Below, piece by piece: positions 7,235 through 14,902 of a stretch of DNA of 18,638 bases. This DNA comes from JANXXV01 sp038230275 (lineage in GTDB: Bacteria; Acidobacteriota; Terriglobia; Bryobacterales; Bryobacteraceae). The notes beneath the pieces are model-generated. The model saw nothing but the letters and a program-made list of their open reading frames with translations, was not told where the DNA came from and did no database searches. The stretch covers positions 1 to 18,638 of the forward strand of contig JBBRNO010000134.1 of the NCBI GenBank assembly GCA_038230275.1, in the 5' to 3' direction. The translations under genes were made by a program, and so were the position numbers. How positions within the stretch are numbered: position 1 is the first letter of the stretch; every line of letters begins with the position of its first letter.

Positions 7235-8114
7235 AGGGCTCGCTGCCCTGCTCCCCGCCCGGCAGGCTCCCAAGAACGAGGCTCCGCCGCCTGTCGCTGC
7301 AACACTCCCGCCCGAACCAAACACCACAGGAATGCTGAAAATCAGCATCGATCTTATCGACCCGAATCCTCTACAGCCCCGATCCGTCTTTCAACCGGAG
7401 CGCCTGGCAGAATTGGCGCAATCCATACGTGTCAATGGCATTATCCAACCACTTGTGGTGCAAAGAAATGGAACCCGCTATATCTTGGTGGCCGGTGAAC
7501 GCCGTTGGCGCGCATCCCGAATGGCCGAACTGGACGAAGTGCCCGTCGTCATCCAGGAATACGCCACAGATCGCATCCTGGAAATTGCCCTCATCGAGAA
7601 CATCCAGAGAGAAGATCTCAATCCGATCGAAGTGGCGCAAGCATTGGATCGGCTAGGCCAGTCCCTGAAGCTTAGCCACGAACAGATCGGGCAGCGAACC
7701 GGCAAGGACCGGACCACCGTTACCAACCTTCTGCGCCTGCTCCGGCTTCCGCAGCCAGTCCAATTGCTAGTCGCGGAACAGCGTCTTACCATGGGCCATG
7801 CCCGGGCGATTGTCGGCCTGCCCAGCGAAGAAATGCAAACCCAACTCGCTGAGAAAGCGGCAGCTCAGGGAATGTCAGTCCGGCAAGTGGAGCGCCACGT
7901 TCAGCAGATGTTGACCAAGCGCGAGACACCGGAACCGGTTGCAATCCCAAACGACCCGAACGTCAAGGCCGCCAACCGCGAACTGGAAAGCGCATTAGGC
8001 ACCAGGGTACGAATTGTGGCCAAATCTCCAGACCGCGGTCAAATCGAGATCGAATACTACTCGTCTGACGACCTCGACCGCATTTATAGTATTATCATCG
8101 GGGAAAAACGCTGA
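7194..8114 (+). CDS. parB: Chromosome-partitioning protein ParB (Spo0J)
   Basis: ParB is a CTP-dependent DNA clamp that loads at parS and spreads. The 306-residue product has the N-terminal ParA-contacting motif KALGKGLAALL (10-20), a variable Pro-rich linker, box I with the CTP-binding GERRWRA (101-107), box II ENIQRE (135-140), a helix-turn-helix near 160-182 (SHEQIGQRTGKDRTTVTNLL) for parS binding, and a C-terminal dimerisation domain from about 255. The ATG at 7194 has GGAG about 9 nt upstream and lies inside the end of parA. The stop is 1 nt from the 3' end of the convergent tRNA gene. Confidence 0.96.
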   Translation: MSKGPELPRKALGKGLAALLPARQAPKNEAPPPVAATLPPEPNTTGMLKISIDLIDPNPLQPRSVFQPERLAELAQSIRVNGIIQPLVVQRNGTRYILVAGERRWRASRMAELDEVPVVIQEYATDRILEIALIENIQREDLNPIEVAQALDRLGQSLKLSHEQIGQRTGKDRTTVTNLLRLLRLPQPVQLLVAEQRLTMGHARAIVGLPSEEMQTQLAEKAAAQGMSVRQVERHVQQMLTKRETPEPVAIPNDPNVKAANRELESALGTRVRIVAKSPDRGQIEIEYYSSDDLDRIYSIIIGEKR

Positions 8115-8115
8115 G

Positions 8116-8191
8116 TGGTGCCGGCGGGAGGAATCGAACCTCCGACCTACGGATTATGAGACCGTCGCTCTAACCCCTGAGCTACGCCGGC
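8116..8191 (-). tRNA. tRNA with anticodon CAT (Met, or Ile2)
   Basis: Read on the minus strand this is a 76-nt cloverleaf. The acceptor stem GCCGGCG/CGCCGGC is perfect. The D-arm is GCTC/GAGC, the anticodon loop is CTCATAA (anticodon CAT), the T-arm is GGAGG-TTCGATT-CCTCC, the discriminator is A, and CCA is encoded at 8118-8116. The anticodon stem has a U-U mismatch next to the loop. The G1-C72 pair argues against initiator tRNA. I cannot decide between elongator Met and the Ile2 tRNA whose C34 is changed to lysidine by TilS. It faces parB tail to tail, 1 nt apart. Confidence 0.95.
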
Positions 8192-8506
8192 GCATCTACC
8201 AGCGTAGTAATAGCGACGCTTTTTGTCAATTTACCCATTGACACCAGATTAAGATCGGTTCATACTTCCAGTAGGAAGTGGACACAATAAGTACTACTTC
8301 TGGCCTCAAAAAAGCGTTCGGAGGTGTTAGATAACCAACAATCATCGACAGGGTAGCTACCAACTCTCTTGAAGGCGATTCACTGGGCCCACTGCCAAGG
8401 AATTGCCTCTGATCAGGCACCAGGCTGGCGAGATGAACCTCGCGGCTTACGGGGGATCGAATCCTTCTTGGCCCTGGCGGTTACCCTTTTCCTTCCCGCA
8501 AACGCA
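8192..8506. other. Intergenic region between tRNA and ABC gene
   Basis: No gene is supported in this stretch. It begins with the tRNA promoter. In the middle, on the plus strand, a group of hairpins (8385-8474) resembles a degenerate cloverleaf: GGGCCCA (8385-8391) opposes TTGGCCC (8468-8474) with one mismatch, TGCCT/AGGCA and GCGAG/CTCGC form hairpins, and GGGGG-ATCGAAT-CCTTC resembles a T-arm. The arms do not have tRNA spacing, and no anticodon arm can be assigned. A transporter permease is not encoded here. Confidence 0.45.
8201..8229 (-). promoter_or_regulatory. Promoter of the CAT tRNA
   Basis: On the minus strand a perfect -35 TTGACA (8229-8224) is followed after 17 bp by TACGCT (8206-8201), a weak -10 with three of six matches. 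The tRNA 5' end at 8191 lies at the right distance. The spacing and the perfect -35 support it; the -10 is poor. Confidence 0.5.
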
Positions 8507-8536
8507 TTGACATATACAACACCCTTTCTTTACAGT
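8507..8536 (+). promoter_or_regulatory. Promoter of the ABC/methyltransferase/GT genes
   Basis: A perfect -35 TTGACA (8507-8512) and a -10-like TACAGT (8531-8536, four of six matches) are separated by 18 bp. The GTG start of the ABC gene follows 40 bp later, so a leader of about 33 nt is predicted. The next two genes have no room for separate promoters. Confidence 0.55.
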
Positions 8537-8576
8537 TCCTATTAGTGCTTCACTCTTTTAGCTTAGGTCGTATTCC

Positions 8577-9893
8577 GTGAGTGTAATTGACTTTCGGGCT
8601 GTGTCCAAATGCTACCCCGTCTACGCAAATCCGACCGACCGCCTGAAGGAACTTGCTACCTTCAACCGAGTCACCTATCACAAAGAATTCTGGGCACTGA
8701 AGGATATCTCGTTCTCCGTGCAAGCTGGGGAAACGTTTTGTGTCATTGGAGAAAACGGGTCAGGAAAGAGCACGCTGCTGCAATTGATCGCTGGAATCCT
8801 GCATCCCACCAGTGGAGAAGTGTCTGTTCGTGGCCGCGTGGCAGCCCTGTTGGAATTGGGTTCCGGCTTCAATCCTGAATTCAGTGGACGCGATAACGTT
8901 TATCTCAACGCCTCCATTCTAGGTCTCTCGACCAAAGAAATCGACGCACGATATCAGGATATTGCCGCGTTTGCAGAGATAGGTTCCTTCATCGACCAAC
9001 CCGTCAAAACCTACTCCAGCGGCATGTCCGTGCGCTTGGCATTCGCCGTCGCCATTCACGTGGATCCGGAAATTCTGCTGGTTGACGAAGCCTTGGCGGT
9101 GGGCGACATTTACTTTCGCCAGCGGTGCATGCGGAAAGTCCACGAACTGCGGTCGCGCGGCGTCACCATTCTGTTTGTCTCCCATGCAATCGGAGACGTC
9201 AAAGCGATTGGCGACAGATGCCTTTGGCTTGACAAGGGCCGCGTGCGCGAGATGGGCGACACCGAATCCGTAGTCGTGAAATATCTGGCCGCCATGACGG
9301 TCAAGGATTCCGCCTACTTGGAACAGACCCACGCGCCCGCTCCGAGAACCATCACGAACGCCGCTGAAGCACCGCCGGAAATCCTCACACGGATTCCCAA
9401 CGTCGATCACCGGCATGGCGACGGCAAGGCCGAAGTAATCGGCATTGGAATCTATGACCCCTATGGTCGTGAGTTAAGACTCCTCGAACCCGCCACCCGG
9501 ATCGTCATTCGCATCTCTGTCCGGGCGAATCAACATATAGAGCTACCCAACGTGGGTTTCATGCTACGCAATCACCTTGGAATAGACTTTGCGGGCACCA
9601 ATACCACCAGGGAGGGTTACAATATGGAACCCATGAATGCCGGAGACACGCGAACCGTAGACTTTCATCTCGACCTACCCGAACTTTATCCGGCGGCATT
9701 CTCATTCTCGCCGGCTATCGCGAATGGAACGCTTCATTCCTATACCATGTGCGACTGGATCGACAACGCCATCACTTTGCAAATGGGGCACGGAGATGCT
9801 CAGGTCTACGGCTACCTTCATTTTCCCTGCCGTATTGAGGTAAATGCGCGGCTCGTTGCAAGCAGCGCCGCGCCGGAAGCCGGGGCTGCCTAG
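8577..9893 (+). CDS. Wzt-type ABC transporter ATPase with polysaccharide-binding domain
   Basis: The product, 438 residues, is the ATPase of an ABC-2 type exporter that moves completed undecaprenyl-linked polysaccharide across the inner membrane. The ATPase domain has Walker A GENGSGKST (58-66), the signature YSSGM (146-150), Walker B ILLVDEAL (166-173) and the H-loop His203. The family stretch AALLELGSGFNPEFSGRDN is typical of the Wzt/TagH branch. From about 275 a beta-sandwich domain like Wzt_C follows, with GDGKAEVIGIGIYDPYGRE and VGFMLRNHLGIDFAGTNTT. In E. coli O8/O9a and related systems that domain reads the end-group of the chain before export. The start is GTG with a weak upstream AGGT. 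The partner permease Wzm usually adjoins it but is not in the window. A methyltransferase gene begins 4 nt after the stop. Confidence 0.92.
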   Translation: MSVIDFRAVSKCYPVYANPTDRLKELATFNRVTYHKEFWALKDISFSVQAGETFCVIGENGSGKSTLLQLIAGILHPTSGEVSVRGRVAALLELGSGFNPEFSGRDNVYLNASILGLSTKEIDARYQDIAAFAEIGSFIDQPVKTYSSGMSVRLAFAVAIHVDPEILLVDEALAVGDIYFRQRCMRKVHELRSRGVTILFVSHAIGDVKAIGDRCLWLDKGRVREMGDTESVVVKYLAAMTVKDSAYLEQTHAPAPRTITNAAEAPPEILTRIPNVDHRHGDGKAEVIGIGIYDPYGRELRLLEPATRIVIRISVRANQHIELPNVGFMLRNHLGIDFAGTNTTREGYNMEPMNAGDTRTVDFHLDLPELYPAAFSFSPAIANGTLHSYTMCDWIDNAITLQMGHGDAQVYGYLHFPCRIEVNARLVASSAAPEAGAA

Positions 9894-9897
9894 CCGC

Positions 9898-11151
9898 ATG
9901 GCCACGGAATTCACCGGAGAGCGCGTCATTCCAAATCTCGTCGATGCGAATCTTTGGAATGAACACCTCGCGCGGTATGCTTTTGCTTCCCGCCTTTCAC
10001 GCAACCGCCGGGTGCTGGATGCCGGGTGCGGCACGGGCTACGGAGCGGCCGAACTCAGCTACGCGGCCAACAGCGTCACCGGCATCGATCTATCAGAGGA
10101 TGCGGTCGGCGATGCGCGCGATAAGTATCAGCGCCGAAACTTGAACTGGCTGGTGGCATCGTGCACCGCACTGCCCATCGCGGACGAATCATTCGACCTC
10201 GTGGTCGCCTTTGAAGTGATCGAACATCTCACAGACTGGCAACTCTTGCTAACCGAGGCGAAGCGAGTGCTCCGCCCCGGCGGACAGTTGATCGTCTCCA
10301 CTCCCAATCGATCCTATTACGCAGAGAGCCGTAAGCTATCCGGACCCAATCCGTTTCACCAGCACGAGTTTGAATACGAAGAATTCCGGGATGCCCTGAC
10401 CGCGGTCTTTCCGCACGTGTCGCTCTTCTTGCAAGACCACACCGAGGGGTTGCTGTTTCAGGCAGTGGGTTCCCGTGGATCCGCCGAAGTCCGAATGGAA
10501 GGAAAGGAATGCGCCGCGGAAGATTCGAACTTCTTCATAGCCGTCTGCGCGATGACGCCGCAGACGGGGTCGCCCACTTTTGTTTATCTGCCCAGCACCG
10601 GAAATCTGCTGAAAGAGCGGGGCATCCATATCAGCCGGCTCGAAACCGAGCTAAGGACCAAAGATACTTGGCTGGGCGAGTCCCAAGCGGAACATCAACA
10701 AATGGTGGCCATGTTCCGTGAGCAAACTGTGGAATTGGAGCAACGAAATGCCTGGGCGCAAGAACTAGACGCCAAGCTGCGCGCTACCGGAGAACGCATA
10801 CTGCAACTGCAGGAAGAGTTCGCGGCACACCAGATGGCGTCGGCGGAAGTGGCGGCGGCATACGCCGCAAAGGTAGCTCAGCTTGAGAAAGATGTCCAGG
10901 ACCGCACAAGCTGGGCGATCGAAACCGAGCAGCGTCTTTCGGCGGAGTTGGAAAGCAAATGCACCGAACTGGCACATTGTGTAGACGTTCTACACGAAAC
11001 GGAAGCCACGCTGGAAGCTCGCACGGCGTGGGCGCTGCAACTGGACAAAGAACACGACGCACTGGCATCTAAACTCAGCGCGGTGCAAGCATCGCGTTGG
11101 GTCCGCCTGGGCCGCACACTCGGCGTCGGGCCGGAACTTCGGAATCCATAG
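9898..11151 (+). CDS. SAM methyltransferase with C-terminal coiled coil
   Basis: The product is 417 residues from the ATG at 9898, 4 nt after the ABC stop; the frame is open to 9844 but that part overlaps the ABC gene. The class I methyltransferase core has motif I VLDAGCGTGYG (39-49), an acidic residue ending strand 2 (GIDLSEDAV), and motif III-like FDLVVAFEVIEHL, then VLRPGGQLIVSTPN. From about 240 to 400 the chain turns Glu/Gln/Ala-rich with heptad character and carries a recurring R-x-x-W-A motif at 283, 336 and 375. It ends in SRWVRLGRTLG, a tail I associate with acidobacterial coiled-coil glycan enzymes. Placed between a Wzt-type ATPase and a glycosyltransferase fusion, it may methylate the growing or terminal sugar. 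This resembles WbdD, which combines a methyltransferase with a coiled-coil ruler, but I see no kinase domain here. Confidence 0.88.
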   Translation: MATEFTGERVIPNLVDANLWNEHLARYAFASRLSRNRRVLDAGCGTGYGAAELSYAANSVTGIDLSEDAVGDARDKYQRRNLNWLVASCTALPIADESFDLVVAFEVIEHLTDWQLLLTEAKRVLRPGGQLIVSTPNRSYYAESRKLSGPNPFHQHEFEYEEFRDALTAVFPHVSLFLQDHTEGLLFQAVGSRGSAEVRMEGKECAAEDSNFFIAVCAMTPQTGSPTFVYLPSTGNLLKERGIHISRLETELRTKDTWLGESQAEHQQMVAMFREQTVELEQRNAWAQELDAKLRATGERILQLQEEFAAHQMASAEVAAAYAAKVAQLEKDVQDRTSWAIETEQRLSAELESKCTELAHCVDVLHETEATLEARTAWALQLDKEHDALASKLSAVQASRWVRLGRTLGVGPELRNP

Positions 11152-13557
11152 ATGGCCCTGCTTGGCCGCTTCCTGGCCGCCCTTCCACTGCTGATTCTTT
11201 CGCCGCTGACCATGTTCCTGAGTGTGAGCGCACTCGCACTGACCGACTGCTTCTGGGCATTCTTCGGCAAACGGCTGTCGGCCGGATCCGCGGCGCCTCC
11301 TCCAGTTAAATCAGCCAGCGTTGTTATCCCCAACTGGAATGGGCGAGATCTTCTTGAAAAGTATCTACCCTCGGTTGTGACAGCACTTGCCTCGAATCCG
11401 CAAAATGAGATCGTAGTGGTGGACAACGGCTCCACCGATGGCAGCGCCGCATTCCTGCGCGAGCACTTCCCGCAAGTAACGCTGGTGGCACTGCCGGAAA
11501 ACCTGGGCTTCGGCGGTGGCTCAAATGCCGGATTCCGAGCCGCTCGGAATCGCATTGTCGTCCTGCTCAATAGCGACATGCGAGTCGCACCCGGATTTCT
11601 GCAGCCACTGCTTGATGGTTTTACCGACGCCGCCGTATTCGCCGTCTCGTGCCAAATCTTCTTCAGCGATCCAACAAAGGTCCGGGAAGAAACGGGCCTC
11701 ACGCAAGGTTGGTGGGAAAACGGACGGCTGCGCGTGCGCCACCGCATTGATGAAAAGATAATCAGTGCATATCCGTGCTTCTACGGCGGTGGCGGGTCCT
11801 GCGCGTTCGATCGCGACAAATTTCTCGAACTGGGAGGGTTTGATTCTCTTCTTGCTCCTTTCTACCTGGAAGACACCGACCTCGGGTATATGGCATGGAA
11901 GCGTGGGTGGAAGGTTCTGTTTGAGTCTCGCAGTGAGGTCTATCACGAACACCGGGGCACCATCGGAAAGAAGTTCACGCCGGAATTCATCCAATCCGTT
12001 CTCAAGAAGAATTTCGTTCTGTTCTGTTGGAAGAACATTCATGAATGGCGCCGCTTGGTCTCACACTTCTTCTTCGCCTACAGCGAAGCGTTGGTGAGTG
12101 TGGTGTTTGGCAGTTCACGCGAAAGAACAGACCTGCATGCGCTCTGGCGGGCTTTTCTCCAATTGCCGCAAGCGTGTAAGTCACGTTGGCACGCCCGATC
12201 GCTCGCCGCCGTTACCGATACCGAAGCCTTCCGGCGGCCGCTTGGTGGCTACTTCCGCGACCGCTTTCAACAGCTCCCCGTCAACCCGGAAAGATTGAGT
12301 GTGCTTTTTGTCTCGCCGTACCCCATCTGTCCGCCAACTCACGGGGGCGGAGTTTTCATGTTCCAGACGTCCATGGAATTGGCGGATCTTTGCGATCTAC
12401 ATCTGATTGCGCTGCTCGATTATCCACAAGAGCGGAAGGCACATGCCGATTTAGCGGCGCGTTGTGCCTCAGCGGAATTCCTGTTGCGCATGAAAGGCAC
12501 GCAAAACACGTTCACCTCCGTCTCGCCCCATGCCATCTCGGAATTTAACAACCAGGACCTCGCGTGGCTGATCCACCGCCAGATATACATCAAACGCGTT
12601 GATGTGCTGCAACTCGAATACCTCACCATGGGCCAATATGCAGGGGCTTACCGGCAAATCCCCTCCATCCTCTTTGAACACGACATCTACTTTCAATCGA
12701 TAGCGAGACAGCTGCCCAACATGAAGGGGCTGCTGAAAAAAACGAAGGCCCGGCTGGAGTATCTGAAGGCCCTGCGCTACGAACTCGGTCTGCTGCCGAA
12801 CGTAGATAGAGTGCAAGTTTGCAGCCGGGACAATCGCCAGCATCTACTGTCGTATCTTCCGCAACTCGAAGGCCGCGTGGACGACGGACTACGGGCGGGC
12901 ATAGACACAGCGCGATACGATTTCCGGGCCACCGGCCGTGAACCCGAAACCATGTTGTTTCTTGGCAGCTTCCGCCATCTTCCCAACAAGGAAGCCCTCG
13001 AATGGTTCACTCGAAACGTCCTACCCGGTGTGATGAAAGCACGGCCGCGGGCTCGGTTGATCGTCATCGGGTCGGATCCGCCTCCAAAACACTCACTGCG
13101 GGAACTATCTGACGCTATCGAGTTGCACGGCTTTGTAGAGGACGTACGGACGCCTCTGGCACAGTATGCAGTGTTCATTTGTCCTATACTCAGCGGTTCT
13201 GGCGTGCGCGTTAAACTGCTGGAGGCATTCGCGGCAGGAATTCCCGTGGTGTCAACCACCATCGGCGCGGAGGGACTCGCCGGCACCGATGGCGAAATCT
13301 GTGGACTCGCCGACGATCCCGAACTATTCGCGGCCAAAATCATTGAGCTGTTTGATCGTCCGGAGATGGCGGAAGCAATGGCCCTCCGGGCACGTCAGCA
13401 CGTGCTGGAAAACCGCGACATGCGAACCATCACCGCGCGCCTGGAGCAAAGCTACCGCATGGCCGTCAGGCACAAGCGGCAGAATCCGGACGTGGCGACC
13501 AGTCCGCACATTGCCGGAACTGGAATGGAACCCGGCGAACCTTCCGCCTCCCGATGA
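11152..13557 (+). CDS. Fused GT2-GT4 glycosyltransferase
   Basis: The product, 801 residues, is one chain with two glycosyltransferase modules. Residues 1-38 form one or two hydrophobic segments, a likely membrane anchor. Residues 56-300 are a GT2 (GT-A fold) domain: VVIPNWNG, VVVDNGSTDGS, ENLGFGGGSNAGF, the DxD-like NSD (140-142), YLEDTDLGYMAWKRG and a His-x-His at 265-267, as in rhamnosyltransferase-like enzymes. Residues 383-770 are a GT-B fold domain of the GT4/GT1 kind: LFVSPYPICPPTHGGG, ETMLFLGSFRHLPNKEAL, and the donor-binding SGSGVRVKLLEAFAAGIPVV near 680-700. The ATG follows the methyltransferase stop with no gap. The two domains could add alternating sugars of a repeat unit; donors cannot be read from sequence. 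The frame is intact across the junction. Confidence 0.92.
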   Translation: MALLGRFLAALPLLILSPLTMFLSVSALALTDCFWAFFGKRLSAGSAAPPPVKSASVVIPNWNGRDLLEKYLPSVVTALASNPQNEIVVVDNGSTDGSAAFLREHFPQVTLVALPENLGFGGGSNAGFRAARNRIVVLLNSDMRVAPGFLQPLLDGFTDAAVFAVSCQIFFSDPTKVREETGLTQGWWENGRLRVRHRIDEKIISAYPCFYGGGGSCAFDRDKFLELGGFDSLLAPFYLEDTDLGYMAWKRGWKVLFESRSEVYHEHRGTIGKKFTPEFIQSVLKKNFVLFCWKNIHEWRRLVSHFFFAYSEALVSVVFGSSRERTDLHALWRAFLQLPQACKSRWHARSLAAVTDTEAFRRPLGGYFRDRFQQLPVNPERLSVLFVSPYPICPPTHGGGVFMFQTSMELADLCDLHLIALLDYPQERKAHADLAARCASAEFLLRMKGTQNTFTSVSPHAISEFNNQDLAWLIHRQIYIKRVDVLQLEYLTMGQYAGAYRQIPSILFEHDIYFQSIARQLPNMKGLLKKTKARLEYLKALRYELGLLPNVDRVQVCSRDNRQHLLSYLPQLEGRVDDGLRAGIDTARYDFRATGREPETMLFLGSFRHLPNKEALEWFTRNVLPGVMKARPRARLIVIGSDPPPKHSLRELSDAIELHGFVEDVRTPLAQYAVFICPILSGSGVRVKLLEAFAAGIPVVSTTIGAEGLAGTDGEICGLADDPELFAAKIIELFDRPEMAEAMALRARQHVLENRDMRTITARLEQSYRMAVRHKRQNPDVATSPHIAGTGMEPGEPSASR

Positions 13558-13775
13558 ATTGGCATCAATCCAGCCGTTCCTGTGGCGAACGTAAGATCGA
13601 TCAGTTCATTCCTTTCCCCCAACACATTCCGCGCCGATCCAATTGCTGAAAGGGCGAGGTAGCGCGCTTTTAAGCCGGCGGGACCCGGACAAGACCCATC
13701 GGCTTAGGCAAATCCCTGCGGGTACCGGGACTTCAATACCTGTTCAATAACTTGTTTGCGACGTAAGCTTCAACT
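13558..13775 (+). promoter_or_regulatory. Structured leader before the PEP-CTERM gene
   Basis: No gene is seen in these 218 bp. A strong hairpin pairs 13672-13682 (AAGCCGGCGGG) with 13695-13705 (CCCATCGGCTT), with one C-A mismatch, one G-T pair and a 12-nt loop. A second, smaller inverted repeat TCCC/GGGA lies at 13713-13730. The stretches GCGGGACCCGGAC and GCGGGTACCGGGAC are near-repeats of each other. No poly-T follows, so a plain terminator is unlikely. I compared it by eye with the c-di-GMP-I consensus and it does not fit. Confidence 0.35.
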
Positions 13776-14660
13776 ATGAAATCGTTGCGTGTTCGATCAG
13801 TATCTTTTTTATTTGCGTTTTTTAGTTTCTTATCGCTAGCGCCAAGGTTGAGCGCCGGCTCCTATCTTTACGGCATCTCGGACGACAACAAGATCCACCA
13901 AGTGGACTTAAACTCATACATCGACACGGTAGTCTTCGATACCGGGCTCGCCGGTCTCACCAACGGCGTCGGCTGGGATAGCAGCGCAGGTAAGCTGTAC
14001 TATCGCAATCCCGAAAACGGCAGCCTCTACTTCTGGACGAAAGCCACTAACTCTCAGGGAGTTATGGGAGGCGAGAAACTACCGGGATTCAACGCCAATG
14101 CGTCGTTCTATAACGGCGACTATTGGTATGTACAGGACGGCACCGACACCCTGGTACGAGCGTCATTCTATATCGCTCCACCCAACTACACCCTGGTCGC
14201 TAACACGTATATATTCCCCAACTTCGATGGCACACCACTAAACTCCTTTTTATTCGGAGATATCACCATCGACAAGAACGGGGTACTCTACGGCTCTTCC
14301 AACCATGGTCTATTTTCCGTGAATATTTCCGGCGCAATTCCCACACAATTCCAGCTGCTATCCAGCACCTTTGGGGTGCGCCAACTGGCATTGGACCCGA
14401 CCGGAACGTTTCTGTATGGCCAAGATCATGCGACGGGAAATTGGTATCAGGCGTCGCTGAATGGAATTGAAACTCCAATTTACAGCTCCGCCAACGTACA
14501 GTTCTCTTCCACACCCCTGCGTGATGTGGGATCCGTAATTTCCTCACCAACCATCACGCCACCCAGCGAAACGGCCCTACCGGAACCGGCGGCCTGGCAA
14601 CTGTCCCTCGCAGGGGCGGTCTGTCTCGCATTTGCTCGATTCCGCCGCAAGCAAGCGTAA
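13776..14660 (+). CDS. PEP-CTERM sorting-signal surface protein
   Basis: The product, 294 residues, has an N-terminal signal peptide (basic MKSLRVR, hydrophobic run to about 27, cleavage near SAG). The body is beta-rich, with repeated short YG/LYG and aspartate-bearing turns (YLYGISDDNKIHQVDL, GVGWDSSAGKLYYR, LALDPTGTFLYGQ) that suggest a beta-propeller-like fold. The C-terminus has the PEP-CTERM signal: LPEPAAW (PEP at 269-271), a hydrophobic helix LSLAGAVCLAFA and the basic end RFRRKQA. Such proteins are cut by exosortase (EpsH/XrtA family) and delivered to the surface, typically in exopolysaccharide producers. Exosortase is not in the window. The specific role is unknown. The neighbouring glycosyltransferase genes fit the known association with polysaccharide loci. 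Confidence 0.87.
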   Translation: MKSLRVRSVSFLFAFFSFLSLAPRLSAGSYLYGISDDNKIHQVDLNSYIDTVVFDTGLAGLTNGVGWDSSAGKLYYRNPENGSLYFWTKATNSQGVMGGEKLPGFNANASFYNGDYWYVQDGTDTLVRASFYIAPPNYTLVANTYIFPNFDGTPLNSFLFGDITIDKNGVLYGSSNHGLFSVNISGAIPTQFQLLSSTFGVRQLALDPTGTFLYGQDHATGNWYQASLNGIETPIYSSANVQFSSTPLRDVGSVISSPTITPPSETALPEPAAWQLSLAGAVCLAFARFRRKQA

Positions 14661-14902
14661 GCTTCCGTGGAAGAAGACCGCCACACCCCGGCGGGCTGCA
14701 CGCTTCGAGCCAATCTTGCTTTCCTCCCGGGTGGCAATTCGGAGGACGGTGCGACCCTCGCCGCAAGCACCGAATGGCGAAAGATTGCCGTTAAATAAGA
14801 GCAAGCGCTGGCTGAATAGCAGATCCGCTTCAACTCCCGGGAATGCCAGGACATGGTACACATCCGGCGCGCAACCGTCCTAATCTATACCGAGGTGATC
14901 GT
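14661..14902. other. Intergenic region, possible gene remnant
   Basis: No intact gene is seen. One plus-strand frame, from about 14739, gives protein-like text (SEDGATLAASTEWRKIA, then after stops QIRFNSRECQDMVHIRRA) with two in-frame stops before it ends at 14905. This could be a decayed coding fragment. The ribosome binding site GAGGTGATC of the next gene lies at its end. Confidence 0.3.

Noticed and set aside
10878..11747. 289-residue minus-strand open frame
   Set aside because: It is antisense to the methyltransferase coiled coil and GT2 domain, with low-complexity Ser/Arg-rich translation.
12420..12428. Perfect DnaA box TTATCCACA
   Set aside because: It is a single copy inside the glycosyltransferase gene with no companion boxes; one match is expected by chance.
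13672..13705. Rho-independent terminator of the glycosyltransferase fusion gene
   Set aside because: The stem is strong but is not followed by a T-tract and lies over 100 bp after the stop, so a leader structure is the better reading.
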